The position numbers were made by a program, and so were the translations under genes. Below are positions 18,958-29,391 of a stretch of 64,000 nucleotides of DNA, piece after piece. The DNA lies in NCBI RefSeq assembly GCF_013315265.1, contig NZ_JABUFE010000004.1, positions 242,199 to 306,198 on the forward strand. The letters run 5' to 3'. A model generated the notes under the pieces. The model did not search any database, was not told the DNA's origin, and was given only the letters and a program-made list of their open reading frames with translations. Origin of the DNA: Parasulfitobacter algicola (GTDB lineage: Bacteria > Pseudomonadota > Alphaproteobacteria > Rhodobacterales > Rhodobacteraceae). Each line of letters begins with the position of its first letter. Within the stretch, counting starts at the first letter, position 1.

Positions 18958-20345
18958 CACGAATGGATCGGGCCGTCCCCGCAGGCCAGTGCCGCTTCGC
19001 GCACGGCCTCGGAATAGGTGGGGTGGGCGTGGCAGGTGCGGGCCAGATCCTCGGCCGCGGCGCCGAATTCCATGGCGACGCAAATTTCGTGGATCAGATC
19101 TCCGGCCATAGGGCCAACCACATGGGCGCCCAGAATACGGTCGGTTTCCTTATCCGCCAGAATTTTTACAAAGCCATCGGCCGCAAAATTCGCCTTGGCC
19201 CGCGCGTTGCCCATGAAGGAAAACTTACCCGCCTTATAGGCGCGCCCGGCTTCTTTCAGCTGCTCTTCGGTCATGCCGACATTCGCGACCTCGGGGTGGG
19301 TGTAGATCACGCCGGGGATGACGCCATAGTTCACATGGCCCTTCTGACCGGCGATGGTTTCGGCGACGGCCATGCCCTCATCCTCGGCCTTGTGGGCCAG
19401 CATGGGGCCCTCGATGGCATCACCGATCGCGTAGACGCCATTCACATTCGTCTGCCAGTGATCACCTACCTTGACCTGACCCCGGTCGGTCATCGCTACG
19501 CCAAGCGCGTCCAGACCCAGCCCGTCGGTATAGGGTTTGCGCCCGGTCGATACCAAAACGACATCCGCATCGACGGTATGTTCGCTGTCATCCTTGCGCA
19601 GTTTATAGGTGACTTTCGCCTTGGTCTTGGTGGCCTCAACCCCTTGGACCGCAGCGCCCAGGGTAAAGCTGATGCCCTGTTTCGTCAGCAGCTTCTGGAA
19701 GGTGCGCTGAACTTCAGCGTCCATGCCGGGGGTGATGGCATCGAGGTATTCGATCACATGCACCTCGGTCCCCAGACGGGTGTAGACCGACCCAAGCTCC
19801 AGCCCGATGACACCGGCGCCGATCACAACCATCTTCTTGGGCACCTTGGGCAGTTCAAGTGCGCCGGTTGAGGTGACAACAACCTTTTCGTCAATCTCAA
19901 CACCCGGCAGACTGGCGGCTTCGGACCCGGTGGCGATCACGATATTCTTAGCCTCGTGCACCTCGTCCCCGACCTTGACCTTGCCGGCTTCGGGGATTGA
20001 TCCCCAGCCTTTCAGCCAGTCGATCTTGTTTTTCTTGAACAGAAATTCGATGCCCTTCGTGTTGGCCTCAATCGTTTCCTGCTTATAGGTCAGCATCTGC
20101 TTCCAATCGACCGAGGGCGATTTGCCCTTCAGGCCCATCTTGGCGAAGTTATGTTCGGCTTCATGCAACTGATGACTGGCATGCAGCAGGGCTTTTGACG
20201 GAATGCAGCCCACGTTCAGACAGGTGCCGCCCAGGGTTTCGCGCCCCTCGACACAGGCTGTTTTAAGGCCCAGCTGAGCACAGCGAATTGCACAGACATA
20301 GCCGCCGGGGCCGCTGCCGATTATGATGACGTCATAGCTGGACAT
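18957..20345 (-). CDS. lpd: Dihydrolipoyl dehydrogenase
   Basis: 462 residues. FAD site [12 protein letters not shown], redox cysteines 42 and 47 in [15 protein letters not shown] site [12 protein letters not shown], and the C-terminal His-Ala-His-Pro-Thr motif identify an E3 subunit. GGAGACC lies just upstream of the ATG. It reoxidises the lipoyl groups of the 2-oxoglutarate dehydrogenase E2 (sucB, upstream on the same strand). Several unrelated small genes lie between sucB and lpd, so a separate promoter is possible. Confidence 0.97.
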   Translation of the reverse strand: MSSYDVIIIGSGPGGYVCAIRCAQLGLKTACVEGRETLGGTCLNVGCIPSKALLHASHQLHEAEHNFAKMGLKGKSPSVDWKQMLTYKQETIEANTKGIEFLFKKNKIDWLKGWGSIPEAGKVKVGDEVHEAKNIVIATGSEAASLPGVEIDEKVVVTSTGALELPKVPKKMVVIGAGVIGLELGSVYTRLGTEVHVIEYLDAITPGMDAEVQRTFQKLLTKQGISFTLGAAVQGVEATKTKAKVTYKLRKDDSEHTVDADVVLVSTGRKPYTDGLGLDALGVAMTDRGQVKVGDHWQTNVNGVYAIGDAIEGPMLAHKAEDEGMAVAETIAGQKGHVNYGVIPGVIYTHPEVANVGMTEEQLKEAGRAYKAGKFSFMGNARAKANFAADGFVKILADKETDRILGAHVVGPMAGDLIHEICVAMEFGAAAEDLARTCHAHPTYSEAVREAALACGDGPIHS

Positions 20346-20396
20346 AAAGGTCTCCTTCAGAGGTTACCGTAGATAAAGAGTGTTGCGGCTTGAGGG

Positions 20397-20771
20397 TCAA
20401 GTGCCGTCTTGTGACTTTCGTCGCGAAAGACGGTCATACTGATCACTCTGCCAAAGCCAGATAAAAAGTCCGAGCAAAATCAACGGTGAAAACACCAACA
20501 ACAGACTAAATGGATCAGCCCCCGGTTGGGCAGAGTACAGCATCAGCATGAAACCATTAAAAGCATCGATGAAGTAAGCAATGTAAATCACTATAACGAT
20601 AGGCAGCCGCAAAAGATGCGTGCCCAAAAGCACGGCCCACCAAATGATAAATCGCCAATGGGCGGGATAAGGTTCCTGAGTGGAGGCATGAAATGAAATC
20701 AAAAGACACCATGCCAAGATCAGTGCAATACCCCAATAAAGAGCGGTCGTAAGCCAAGTGCGTTTGCTCAT
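20397..20771 (-). CDS. Small membrane protein, unknown
   Basis: 124 residues from the ATG at 20771, which overlaps the upstream MAPEG gene stop (ATGA). Three or four hydrophobic segments (about 9-28, 36-62, 63-80 and 88-108) and a charged Arg/Lys-rich C-terminus are visible. No family is recognised. It forms a three-gene, overlap-coupled membrane set with the two genes upstream. Confidence 0.6.
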   Translation of the reverse strand: MSKRTWLTTALYWGIALILAWCLLISFHASTQEPYPAHWRFIIWWAVLLGTHLLRLPIVIVIYIAYFIDAFNGFMLMLYSAQPGADPFSLLLVFSPLILLGLFIWLWQSDQYDRLSRRKSQDGT

Positions 20772-21178
20772 ATAAGGGCGGCCGCTAGTATAACGACCGT
20801 CGACGCCATGCCGACAAACCAAATTAACGACCGCCATGGAACCCATCCAAACGCATACGCCGGAACGTAAAGAACACGCGCCAGCAGATAAAGATATGCG
20901 GCCCACTGCGTCACAAACGTGGACTGATCCGTAACCGTAATTACCATAACAGCGATAGAAAACAGAATCAGCGCTTCAAAATGGTTATTCAGTGCGCGAT
21001 ATAAACGTGATGTTCTTGGTGACATCTGATCCATCAACGGCTTATCCAGACGGCCTGGGTCGCGCGGACTTAGTGTTTTGGCCGTGCCAAGTTCCAGATT
21101 GGCGGGTATCGCCATAAGTATAAATTGGATCACCTGCAACAAAGCAGCCAGCGTCAGAGTGGTAAGTTCAGGCGTCAT
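20768..21178 (-). CDS. MAPEG family membrane protein
   Basis: 136 residues with four hydrophobic segments. The MAPEG signature region is visible: a polar loop with Arg, then SRLYRALNNHFEALILFSIAV, then YLLARVLYVPAYAFG. MAPEG proteins of bacteria are trimeric membrane proteins related to microsomal glutathione transferases. Substrate unknown. Its start overlaps the upstream gene stop and its stop overlaps the downstream start, so it is translationally coupled on both sides. Confidence 0.85.
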   Translation of the reverse strand: MTPELTTLTLAALLQVIQFILMAIPANLELGTAKTLSPRDPGRLDKPLMDQMSPRTSRLYRALNNHFEALILFSIAVMVITVTDQSTFVTQWAAYLYLLARVLYVPAYAFGWVPWRSLIWFVGMASTVVILAAALI

Positions 21179-21618
21179 GGGCGGCGCAGCTCCTGCGTTT
21201 TGATCAGATAGATCAGTATTACAATGGCGATCACAAGCGATATGATTGCAATATGTTGTTGAAACATCTGTTCTATAGACACAGTCACAAAAAATTGTTC
21301 CGTGAAATTATATACGACGACTTTGCCCAATTCAGGAATAGTAAGCAGGATAACAATCCAAAGACCTGCGCCTGACCGCATAAGAATGGTGATCAGCAAT
21401 AGAGTCTGCGGTGCAATTCCAATAATAAAATAAACAATTGTAAAAACCACGGTATCATTGCGGAGGCCGGGAACTACAATTTCCGGCTGTTCAGCTTTTA
21501 TTATCGGGTAAATATACGCCATGGTTTTCATCAAAATGATGGAAATCAAAATGGTGATAAATCCCCAATAGATAACTTTCGAAACGGCATTTCGTGTATC
21601 CTCTGTGGCCGTTTGCAT
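21175..21618 (-). CDS. Membrane protein, unknown
   Basis: 147 residues with four hydrophobic segments at about 14-33, 53-76, 82-102 and 118-138, separated by short loops. No family is recognised. It ends in an overlap with the MAPEG gene start and begins 3 bases after the L,D-transpeptidase stop, making the four genes one likely transcript. Confidence 0.6.
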   Translation of the reverse strand: MQTATEDTRNAVSKVIYWGFITILISIILMKTMAYIYPIIKAEQPEIVVPGLRNDTVVFTIVYFIIGIAPQTLLLITILMRSGAGLWIVILLTIPELGKVVVYNFTEQFFVTVSIEQMFQQHIAIISLVIAIVILIYLIKTQELRRP

Positions 21619-21621
21619 CTG

Positions 21622-22176
21622 TTAATCCTGTATCGTGATCGGTGTACCATTCGGCACCAACGACCAGATTTCGCGCATTTCAGTATTTGTGACAGCGATA
21701 CACCCGTTTGTCCAATCAGCCAGACGCTGCAAGGGGCCGACAAATCCCCATCCGTTCAGGATACCGTGGATCATGATGTTGCCACCGGCAGATACGCTGC
21801 GCTGTGCTGCTTGGGCTTTGTCAGCGGGGTTGGGGTAGGAGATATGAAGACTTAAATGAGCAATGGAATTTTCATTGCGCCAATCGATTTCATAGGTACC
21901 AACGGGCGTTCGCTCATCGCCTTCTTGTGTTTTGTGGCCCAAGGGCTGATCGCCCAGCGATATGGTATAGTCGCGGATAACCTTTCCATCGCGTAACAGC
22001 TGAAGACGGCGGTCGCTTTTATCAACAAAAATAGCATCCGCTTGCTGGTCAGTAGACGCCATCTGGGGCGGAATACCCGACCCCATACGGAGCATGGCTT
22101 GGGTATAGAAAACCAGACCACCTGCGATCAGAAGTAAGATCAAAGCAACGTTTCTAAGCATTTTCATAAGCAACAT
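21622..22176 (-). CDS. L,D-transpeptidase (YkuD domain)
   Basis: 184 residues (or 180 from the second Met). One N-terminal TM/signal segment (about 8-28) is followed by a YkuD domain. The catalytic His sits in IMIHG and the catalytic Cys in TNGCIAVTN; the Ser/Thr-x-Gly-Cys pattern is kept. Enzymes of this class make 3-3 peptidoglycan crosslinks or attach or detach proteins. A periplasmic location follows from the anchor. It is first of a four-gene run with the MAPEG protein. Confidence 0.88.
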   Translation of the reverse strand: MLLMKMLRNVALILLLIAGGLVFYTQAMLRMGSGIPPQMASTDQQADAIFVDKSDRRLQLLRDGKVIRDYTISLGDQPLGHKTQEGDERTPVGTYEIDWRNENSIAHLSLHISYPNPADKAQAAQRSVSAGGNIMIHGILNGWGFVGPLQRLADWTNGCIAVTNTEMREIWSLVPNGTPITIQD

Positions 22177-22312
22177 GGTCCATTTAAAAAGCTAAGTTCA
22201 AAATGTGTCATTCTGTTTGTTGGGTCACGCTATAATATCATCTTTTAATCTGTCGTTAATCAAATTTTGGCACTGACAGACCAAGAGAATTTTGATTTTC
22301 AGGGCAAAGCCA

Positions 22313-22471
22313 ATGTCTTTTAGCAGTCTTATATTGATTTGCGTCTTGGCAATACAGCCCATGTCCGTTGCTCAAATGTCTAAAAGCGATTTTGAACTAG
22401 GCCACAGCGGCCGAACTGGCGAAGACGGCTGCCATACTGATCGAAAACGGAATGACTATCATTGCCACTGA
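22313..22471 (+). CDS. Secreted YHYH-type microprotein, 52 residues
   Basis: A short plus-strand frame in an otherwise empty gap. It starts with a signal peptide (hydrophobic residues 4-15; possible cleavage after Ser-Val-Ala), then the mature part ends in GEDGCHTDRKRNDYHCH followed by the stop. The GCH..R...YHCH pattern, with regular His and Cys, recurs in small exported proteins and at the C-termini of nuclease-like proteins, and looks metal-binding. No strong ribosome binding site is seen. It runs opposite to its TCA-operon neighbours. Function unknown. Confidence 0.65.
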   Translation: MSFSSLILICVLAIQPMSVAQMSKSDFELGHSGRTGEDGCHTDRKRNDYHCH

Positions 22472-22528
22472 TATAAGCAATAAATCCTGTTTACATTTTT
22501 CCACAGCAATTGTCTGGATAATACTTAG

Positions 22529-22945
22529 TCATTTATAGTTATTAGCCATTTCATTAGCAGATCGTCTTCTTTTTTTCGATGCTTCTTTATTTGCAGCCTC
22601 AGCACTGCTTGGTTTTAATGCTATTGGTATTGAAAAGCGAACTCTACTCGCTTCTTCATTTTTTCGGCTATGATTTCCGTCTGCACCTGCTTCAATAGAT
22701 AAAATTTTGATACCAACCTTACCTCCAGCGCCGGTTTCAGACGCTGCAGAAACGGCTACATCGAATTCTACAACCTCAACCCTTCGGTATCTGTGCTTCG
22801 AACTTCCTTCTTCGTATAGATCACGTTCAGAATTCGAAACCGGTGGATTAATTATTGTACCTGTCGGCTCATAGCTCGTCTGCAACTGGTCAGTAGCGTC
22901 GACTATTCCACTAATTGTTTCGATAATAAATTCCTTCAAGTCCAT
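22529..22945 (-). CDS. Trypco2-like domain protein
   Basis: 138 residues. A short N-terminal helix (MDLKEFIIETISGIVDATDQL) and a flexible stretch precede a beta-rich core with EVVEFDVAVSA, then GGKVGIKILSIEAGA, then a Ser/Asn-rich loop and VRFSIPIAL. The long strand pair with a glycine turn before a final hydrophobic strand resembles the trypsin-co-occurring domain 2 family, described in conflict-system neighbourhoods. The tail is basic (KKRRR). It sits 8 bases after sucB, and its AT-rich codons differ from sucB. The family call is from memory. Confidence 0.5.
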   Translation of the reverse strand: MDLKEFIIETISGIVDATDQLQTSYEPTGTIINPPVSNSERDLYEEGSSKHRYRRVEVVEFDVAVSAASETGAGGKVGIKILSIEAGADGNHSRKNEEASRVRFSIPIALKPSSAEAANKEASKKRRRSANEMANNYK

Positions 22946-22953
22946 AAGCTACC

Positions 22954-24468
22954 TCACAAATCCATCAATAACCGTCGCGGATCCTCAAGCGCTTCTTTCA
23001 CGCGGACCAGGAATGTCACCGCGCCTTTGCCGTCCACAACGCGGTGGTCATAGGACAGGGCCAGATACATCATCGGGCGGATCTTGATTTCGCCGTTGAT
23101 CACCATCGGGCGGTCCTGAATTTTGTGCATCCCCAGGATACCCGATTGCGGCGGGTTCAGAATGGGGCTGGACATCAACGACCCATAGACACCACCGTTT
23201 GAAATCGTAAACGTCCCGCCTTGCATTTCAGCCATCGACAGTTTGCCATCGCGGGCGCGTTTGCCTTTTTCAGCGATGGCTTTTTCGATTTCAGCAAATG
23301 ACATGCTGTCGGCGTCGCGGATCACAGGGACGACCAGCCCGGTTGGTGTTCCCGCAGCGATACCCATATGGACAAAGTTTTTATAAACGATATCAGTGCC
23401 GTCGATTTCAGCGTTGACCTCTGGGATCTCTTTCAATGCATGGCAGCAGGCCTTTGTAAAGAAGGACATAAAGCCAAGACGCGCGCCATGTTTCTTTTCA
23501 AACAGCTCTTTGTATTCGCTGCGCAAGGCCATGACCTCGGTCATGTCGACCTCATTATACGTGGTCAGCATTGCGGCGGTATTTTGGCTGTCTTTCAGGC
23601 GCTTGGCGATGGTTTGGCGCAAGCGGGTCATCTTGACCCGTTCTTCGCGGCTTGCATCGTCGGCGGCCACTGGCGCACGGGGTATCGTAGCGGCCGAAGG
23701 AGCTTCTGCCTTGGGTGCGCTGAGTGCTTTCAGCACGTCTTCTTTCATCACGCGACCGTCCCGACCGGTGCCAGTAACCTGATCCGCGCTCATATTATTT
23801 TCGGCCATCAGTTTGTTGGCTGATGGTGCGTTTTCCACATCTTTTCCGCTTGCCGCTGCAGGGTCAGCAATTGCGGCTGGTGCTGCGGGGCTGACGCTTG
23901 AAGAAGACGCGGAAACGTCTGATGAAAGCACCGCAAGCTTTGCGCTGGCGTTAACCGTTGCGCCTTCTGCAGCTAAAATTTCGGTCAGCGTACCTGCGGC
24001 GGGGGCGGGAACCTCAACGCTGACCTTGTCTGTTTCCAACTCACACAGCATTTCGTCCTGTGCGACAGTATCGCCAACTGCTTTGAACCATGTAGAGACC
24101 GTCGCCTCAGTCACACTTTCGCCCAGCGTCGGCACCATCACATCGACACTGCCACCAGAAGACGCCGCCGCTTTTTTAGCCGGAGCCTCCTTGGCTGGCT
24201 TGGCGATTTCTTTTGTTTCCGCGGCTTCCCCACTTTCACTGATATTGGCCAGCAAAGCGTCGACACCAACGGTGTCGCCTTCAGCAGCCACAATCTCGGA
24301 CAGTTTTCCAGCAACGGGTGATGGCACTTCAACCGTCACTTTGTCGGTCTCCAACTCACACAGCATTTCATCCACAGCAACCGTATCGCCCGGCTTCTTG
24401 AACCAAGTGGCAACGGTGGCTTCTGTTACGCTTTCACCCAATGTTGGGACGCGGACTTCTGTAGACAT
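22954..24468 (-). CDS. sucB: 2-oxoglutarate dehydrogenase E2, dihydrolipoyl succinyltransferase
   Basis: 504 residues with two lipoyl domains: lipoyl lysines at 43 and 148, both in ETDKV. Alanine/proline-rich linkers separate them. A peripheral subunit-binding domain (about 215-250, with [21 protein letters not shown]) and the catalytic domain follow, with the YDHRVVDGK His-Asp motif near residue 476. Two lipoyl domains are more than the single one of E. coli SucB. It transfers the succinyl group to CoA. Starts 5 bases after sucA. Confidence 0.97.
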   Translation of the reverse strand: MSTEVRVPTLGESVTEATVATWFKKPGDTVAVDEMLCELETDKVTVEVPSPVAGKLSEIVAAEGDTVGVDALLANISESGEAAETKEIAKPAKEAPAKKAAASSGGSVDVMVPTLGESVTEATVSTWFKAVGDTVAQDEMLCELETDKVSVEVPAPAAGTLTEILAAEGATVNASAKLAVLSSDVSASSSSVSPAAPAAIADPAAASGKDVENAPSANKLMAENNMSADQVTGTGRDGRVMKEDVLKALSAPKAEAPSAATIPRAPVAADDASREERVKMTRLRQTIAKRLKDSQNTAAMLTTYNEVDMTEVMALRSEYKELFEKKHGARLGFMSFFTKACCHALKEIPEVNAEIDGTDIVYKNFVHMGIAAGTPTGLVVPVIRDADSMSFAEIEKAIAEKGKRARDGKLSMAEMQGGTFTISNGGVYGSLMSSPILNPPQSGILGMHKIQDRPMVINGEIKIRPMMYLALSYDHRVVDGKGAVTFLVRVKEALEDPRRLLMDL

Positions 24469-24473
24469 TTTCG

Positions 24474-27434
24474 TTACCCTTCAATCGTAAGCGCGTCATC
24501 AACCAGCGCTTTTTGTTGTGCTTTATGTTGCGATGCTAAGCCTGTCGCAGGCGAAGCAGACGCCGCACGACCCACGTAAGCAGGCCGGCCGTGTTTTGCA
24601 TTAATACGCCCCAAGACCCATTCGATGTTGGGTTCGATAAAGCTCCAGGCGCCTTGGTTTTTGGGTTCTTCTTGGCACCAAACCATTTCAGCGCCTTTGA
24701 AGCGTTCCAGTTCCTTGACAACCGACATCGCCGGGAAAGGATAGAATTGTTCGACACGCAACAAATAGATATCGTCAATCCCGCGCGCGTCACGTTCTTC
24801 CAACAGATCATAGTAGACTTTGCCAGAACACATCACGACACGGCGAATATCCTTGTCTTTCTTAAGTTTAGTGTCCGAATTACCCTTTTCAGCATCATCC
24901 CACACAACGCGGTGAAAGCTTGAGCCTTCGACAAAATCTTCCATCTTGTTGATCGCCATCTTATGACGCAGCAATGATTTCGGTGTCATCAGAACCAAAG
25001 GCTTGCGGAAATCACGGTGAAGTTGGCGACGCAGTATGTGAAAATAATTGGCAGGCGTGGAACAATTGGCAACAATCCAGTTGTCGCTGCCGCACATTTG
25101 CAAGAACCGTTCCAAACGAGCCGATGAATGTTCTGGTCCCTGCCCTTCGTATCCATGGGGCAGTAGCATGACCAAACCAGACATCCGCAGCCACTTGGCC
25201 TCACCCGAGCTGATGAATTGGTCAAACATAATCTGCGCGCCATTGGCGAAATCACCAAATTGCGCTTCCCACATTACCAATGCGTTAGGTTCGGCCAGCG
25301 AATAACCATATTCAAAACCCAGCACCGCATATTCCGATAACATAGAATCGATGACTTCATAGCGGGCCTGACCCTTTCGAATGCTATTCAAAGGATAATA
25401 CCGTTCTTCGGTATTCTGGTTGATCACTGCCGAATGACGCTGGCTGAAGGTACCGCGCGTCGAGTCCTGGCCAGACAGGCGCACAGGATACCCTTCGGTG
25501 ACCAGCGATCCAAATGCCAAAGCCTCGGCTGTGGCCCAATCAAAGCCGTCGCCGGTTTCAAACATTTTGCTTTTGGCCTCTAAAAGCCGCCCAACTGTTT
25601 TATGCAGTGGGAACCCGTCGGGCACTGTTGTCAGGGCCTTGCCAACCTCCTTAAAGGTCTTGATGCTGATTTCGGTTGATCCGCGCTGATATTCCTTCTC
25701 ATCACGTCGATCCAGATGCGACCACCGCCCATCCAGCCAATCCGCTTTGTTGGGTTTGTAATCCTTACCAGCTTCAAATTCATCATTCAGATAGGACTGA
25801 AACGCGGCTTTCATATCCTCAATCTCGCCCTCGGGGATCAACCCGTCTTTGACCAGACGTTCGGTATAAAGCTGCAAAGTTGTCTTATGCTTTTTGATCC
25901 GCTTGTACATCACCGGGTTGGTGAACATCGGTTCGTCGCCCTCGTTATGACCAAAGCGGCGATAACAGAAGATGTCGATCACAACATCTTTGTGGAATTT
26001 TTGGCGAAACTCGGTCGCAACTTTGGCCGCATGCACGACAGCCTCAGGATCATCGCCGTTCACGTGGAAAATCGGGGCCTCGACCATCAGCGCGATATCA
26101 GTGGGATAGGGGCTGGACCGGCTGAAATGCGGGGCCGTCGTGAACCCGATCTGGTTGTTGACGATAATATGCATCGTACCACCAGTGCGGTGCCCAACCA
26201 AACCTGACAGACCGAAACATTCAGCCACAACGCCCTGCCCTGCAAAAGCCGCATCACCGTGCAGCAAGATCGGCAGCACCTGTTTGCGTTTCTTATCGTT
26301 CAGCTGTTCCTGCTTGGCACGCGCCTTACCCAGAACAACAGGATTCACAGCTTCAAGGTGGGATGGGTTCGCAGTCAACGACAGGTGCACGGTGTTGCCA
26401 TCAAATTCGCGATCCGACGACGCGCCCAAATGGTACTTCACATCCCCCGACCCATCGACATCTTCTGGTTTGAAGCTGCCCCCCTGAAATTCGTTGAAAA
26501 TCGCACGATACGGCTTAGCCATCACATTGGCCAACACCGACAAACGTCCCCGGTGTGGCATACCCACGACGATGTCCTTCACACCCAGGCTACCGCCACG
26601 TTTGATGATCTGTTCCATGGCAGGCACCAGCGCCTCGCCACCATCCAGACCGAACCGCTTAGTGCCCATGTATTTGACATGCAGGAATTTTTCAAAGCCT
26701 TCGGCCTCGACCAGCTTGTTCAGGATCGCCTTGCGCCCTTCGCGGGTAAAGGTGATTTCCTTGTCATAGCCTTCGATCCGTTCTTTCAGCCAAGCGGCCT
26801 CATCCGGGTTCGAGATATGCATGTACTGCAGCGCGAATGTGCCGCAATAGGTGCGTTTCACAATATCCAGAATTTGCCGCATCGATGCAATCTGAAGACC
26901 CAACACGTTGTCAATAAAGATCGGTCGATCCATATCGGCTTCACTGAAGCCATAGGTCTTTGGATCCAGCTCAGGATGCGGTGTCTGATCGCGCATACCA
27001 AGGGGGTCCAGATCAGCCACAAGATGCCCCCGGATCCGGTAAGCCCGAATGATCATCAGCGCACGGATACTGTCCAGAACAGCGCGTTTGATCTGATCAT
27101 CGCTGACCTCAACGCCCTTTTCAGTGGCTTTGGCTGCGATCTTTTTGCCCGCATCTTTGATCTCAGCTGGTTCGGTCCATTCCCCGGTCAGCGCCCCCGT
27201 CAGATCATCAGCCGGTTGCGGTGGCCAGTCGCCACGCGCCCAGGATGGCCCCTGCGCTTCGGCTTTCACATCCTGATCGGCGTCGCCCATCTGCTTGAAA
27301 AACGCCTGCCACGCCTCATCGACCGCATTTGGGTCATTGGCGTATCGGGCATAAAGCTGTTCCAGATACTCGGCATTATGCCCCTGCATAAAGCTAGAGG
27401 CATGAAAGACGTCGTTGGGGGTATGTTCGGTCAT
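24474..27434 (-). CDS. sucA: 2-oxoglutarate dehydrogenase E1
   Basis: 986 residues, the normal size of SucA. The N-terminal E2-interaction helix, [25 protein letters not shown], and the thiamine diphosphate/Mg region NNQIGFTT are present. The C-terminal transketolase-like part has [13 protein letters not shown]. It decarboxylates 2-oxoglutarate and succinylates the lipoyl group of SucB. It overlaps the upstream DUF805 gene by four bases (ATGA). Confidence 0.98.
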   Translation of the reverse strand: MTEHTPNDVFHASSFMQGHNAEYLEQLYARYANDPNAVDEAWQAFFKQMGDADQDVKAEAQGPSWARGDWPPQPADDLTGALTGEWTEPAEIKDAGKKIAAKATEKGVEVSDDQIKRAVLDSIRALMIIRAYRIRGHLVADLDPLGMRDQTPHPELDPKTYGFSEADMDRPIFIDNVLGLQIASMRQILDIVKRTYCGTFALQYMHISNPDEAAWLKERIEGYDKEITFTREGRKAILNKLVEAEGFEKFLHVKYMGTKRFGLDGGEALVPAMEQIIKRGGSLGVKDIVVGMPHRGRLSVLANVMAKPYRAIFNEFQGGSFKPEDVDGSGDVKYHLGASSDREFDGNTVHLSLTANPSHLEAVNPVVLGKARAKQEQLNDKKRKQVLPILLHGDAAFAGQGVVAECFGLSGLVGHRTGGTMHIIVNNQIGFTTAPHFSRSSPYPTDIALMVEAPIFHVNGDDPEAVVHAAKVATEFRQKFHKDVVIDIFCYRRFGHNEGDEPMFTNPVMYKRIKKHKTTLQLYTERLVKDGLIPEGEIEDMKAAFQSYLNDEFEAGKDYKPNKADWLDGRWSHLDRRDEKEYQRGSTEISIKTFKEVGKALTTVPDGFPLHKTVGRLLEAKSKMFETGDGFDWATAEALAFGSLVTEGYPVRLSGQDSTRGTFSQRHSAVINQNTEERYYPLNSIRKGQARYEVIDSMLSEYAVLGFEYGYSLAEPNALVMWEAQFGDFANGAQIMFDQFISSGEAKWLRMSGLVMLLPHGYEGQGPEHSSARLERFLQMCGSDNWIVANCSTPANYFHILRRQLHRDFRKPLVLMTPKSLLRHKMAINKMEDFVEGSSFHRVVWDDAEKGNSDTKLKKDKDIRRVVMCSGKVYYDLLEERDARGIDDIYLLRVEQFYPFPAMSVVKELERFKGAEMVWCQEEPKNQGAWSFIEPNIEWVLGRINAKHGRPAYVGRAASASPATGLASQHKAQQKALVDDALTIEG

Positions 27435-27910
27435 GGGGTTACCTCATGTGGGTTGGGACCGTGTTTTTTAGAGTGACTAGCGCTTGGAAGGGAACAGAGT
27501 ACTAAAAGAGCAGTAATTGCACCAAAATAGCCCAGTATTGCTAATAGTGCTTCAGGCATCATTCTAGTTTTGGCATAGAAATCATAATGAGACTGGTCGA
27601 TAAAATATACCAATGGTGGAGCTATTATTAGAAACAACGGTATAATTAAGAAAACTTTAGGCGTGACTTTGGTATCTGACAGACGACGGTAAATTGCAGC
27701 AAAAACTGGCAGCATACACACTACAAATAAAAAACCGAAAAACTGCAAAACGGTTAGATTTCTAACCATGAATTCTGGTTCAATCCAAGCTACTGTTAAA
27801 ATTCCTAAAAGCCACAACGTCGCAAACCACCAAAACTCAGACCGCGAGGCGCGGCCTGAGAATACGAAGGATTTTCGCAAGCAGGTGGTTATAGCTTGCC
27901 GTGGTCCCAT
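27431..27910 (-). CDS. DUF805 membrane protein
   Basis: 159 residues. It opens with the family signature (FSGRASRSEFWWF) just before the first of about four hydrophobic segments; the loop motif YRRLSDTKVT matches the usual Arg-Arg-Leu-x-Asp. DUF805 proteins are small inner-membrane proteins of unknown role. It sits between sucD and sucA, 2 bases from sucD and overlapping sucA. Its DNA is visibly AT-richer than both, so it is probably an insertion into the operon. Confidence 0.85.
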   Translation of the reverse strand: MGPRQAITTCLRKSFVFSGRASRSEFWWFATLWLLGILTVAWIEPEFMVRNLTVLQFFGFLFVVCMLPVFAAIYRRLSDTKVTPKVFLIIPLFLIIAPPLVYFIDQSHYDFYAKTRMMPEALLAILGYFGAITALLVLCSLPSASHSKKHGPNPHEVTP

Positions 27911-27912
27911 TT

Positions 27913-28794
27913 CTACCCAATCGCCTTCAGAACAGCTTCACCCAAACCCGCAGGGCTTTCAGCTACGACAATACCAGCCGATTTCATGGCTTCGATCTTA
28001 TCCTCGGCACCACCTTTGCCGCCCGCGACGATCGCGCCGGCGTGGCCCATGCGGCGACCGGGGGGGGCGGTGCGACCGGCGATGAAACCGGCGACTGGTT
28101 TTGAACGACCCTTCTTACGTTCATCCGCGATGAACTGGGCGGCCTCTTCTTCAGCAGACCCGCCGATTTCGCCAATCATGATGATACTATGGGTTTCGTC
28201 ATCGGCCAGGAACCATTCCAGCACATCGATATGTTCGGTCCCTTTGATCGGATCACCGCCAATGCCGACGCAGGTCGACTGACCAAGGCCCACGTCAGTT
28301 GTCTGTTTGACGGCCTCATATGTCAGAGTGCCTGATCGGCTGACAACTCCAACCGATCCGCGCTTGTGGATGTGACCCGGCATAATGCCGATCTTGCAGG
28401 CATCAGGCGTGATGACACCGGGGCAGTTCGGGCCGATCAGGATCGAAGTTGATCCTTCCAAAGCGCGCTTCACCTTCATCATGTCCAGCACCGGAATACC
28501 TTCGGTGATGCAGCAGATCAGAGGGATTTCAGCATCAATCGCCTCGAGGATCGAATCCGCGGCAAAGGGCGGCGGCACATAGATCACAGATGCATTAGCA
28601 CCCGTCGTCGCGACCGCTTCATGGCAAGAATTAAATACAGGCAAATCCAAATGCGTTATCCCACCCTTGCTTGGCGTCACGCCACCAACCATCTTGGTCC
28701 CATAGGCAATGGCCTGTTCGGAATGAAACGTGCCCTGAGAGCCGGTGAAGCCTTGGCAGATCACCTTGGTATTTTCGTCAACGAGTACAGCCAT
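27913..28794 (-). CDS. sucD: Succinyl-CoA synthetase alpha subunit
   Basis: 293 residues, complete. CoA-binding N-terminal Rossmann domain (residues 1-130, with [10 protein letters not shown]), then the ligase domain with the phosphohistidine in [10 protein letters not shown] at about 245-254. AGGAGG precedes the ATG. It forms the substrate-level phosphorylation enzyme with SucC, which here is 2.4 kb upstream rather than adjacent, because extra genes and a truncated sucD copy lie between. Confidence 0.97.
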   Translation of the reverse strand: MAVLVDENTKVICQGFTGSQGTFHSEQAIAYGTKMVGGVTPSKGGITHLDLPVFNSCHEAVATTGANASVIYVPPPFAADSILEAIDAEIPLICCITEGIPVLDMMKVKRALEGSTSILIGPNCPGVITPDACKIGIMPGHIHKRGSVGVVSRSGTLTYEAVKQTTDVGLGQSTCVGIGGDPIKGTEHIDVLEWFLADDETHSIIMIGEIGGSAEEEAAQFIADERKKGRSKPVAGFIAGRTAPPGRRMGHAGAIVAGGKGGAEDKIEAMKSAGIVVAESPAGLGEAVLKAIG

Positions 28795-28812
28795 CGAGGC
28801 CTCCTGTGGTAT

Positions 28813-29382
28813 TTATGAACTGGAATGATGTTGTTGGTCTGCCACAAGCGGCAGGCCACCATGTGCGACTGAATACTGATGCAGCAGCTCGGCCACCACT
28901 TCGATTGGAAGCTGCAGATGCTGCTGAAAAAACGTTATTCCGTTGATGCCAATGGCCGCATCGATCTTGCGGGATGTCTTTACCGCCGCAGACTGATTCA
29001 ACACATCGATCGCAGATTTTTCGACGTTTAACACCAGTGCGTGTTGACCCTTGACTGACAGATGTCCAAGGCTTTGTATCATATTCCACGGGATCACGCC
29101 TGTGGCGCCTGCCATCAGATGCAGTCCACTTGGCGATAGCATCAGCGTCGGGTTCGAAATGCCTTTTCGACGCTTGCGGATCAACAGAAGTGCGAAACCC
29201 AATCCAAAGGCACCCAACGCGGCACACATCGCTATGATGATCCATTCCTGCTCTGACCAGGTCACCACCATCATTGCTGCACCAAAAACTCCGATCAAAG
29301 CAATCCCGATAATCAGTCCCCATCCAATTTGATTGGGAAAAATCGTAATCGTTTCCTGGGTATTCGACTGTAGTTCGCTCAT
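28813..29382 (-). CDS. STM3941-like membrane protein, copy 1
   Basis: 189 residues: two hydrophobic segments at about 20-40 and 46-68, then a cytoplasmic domain with LMLSPSGLHLM, VIPWNMIQSLG and a RKIDAAIGINGI stretch. This layout (TM pair then a PH-like domain with an Ile-Pro-Trp strand) matches the STM3941 family of unknown function. It is clearly similar to the protein at 30007-30570 over the PH-like part, so the two are paralogues. It sits between sucD and a sucD fragment. Confidence 0.65.
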   Translation of the reverse strand: MSELQSNTQETITIFPNQIGWGLIIGIALIGVFGAAMMVVTWSEQEWIIIAMCAALGAFGLGFALLLIRKRRKGISNPTLMLSPSGLHLMAGATGVIPWNMIQSLGHLSVKGQHALVLNVEKSAIDVLNQSAAVKTSRKIDAAIGINGITFFQQHLQLPIEVVAELLHQYSVAHGGLPLVADQQHHSSS

Positions 29383-29391
29383 CCTGCTCTC

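Noticed and set aside
18672..19871. 399-residue plus-strand frame over lpd and the GH42 start
   Set aside because: Antisense shadow of two well identified enzymes.
23800..24470. Internal repeat in the sucB region
   Set aside because: Explained by two homologous lipoyl domains, not by a DNA repeat.
26259..27476. 405-residue plus-strand frame over sucA
   Set aside because: Antisense shadow; sucA motifs on the minus strand are unambiguous.
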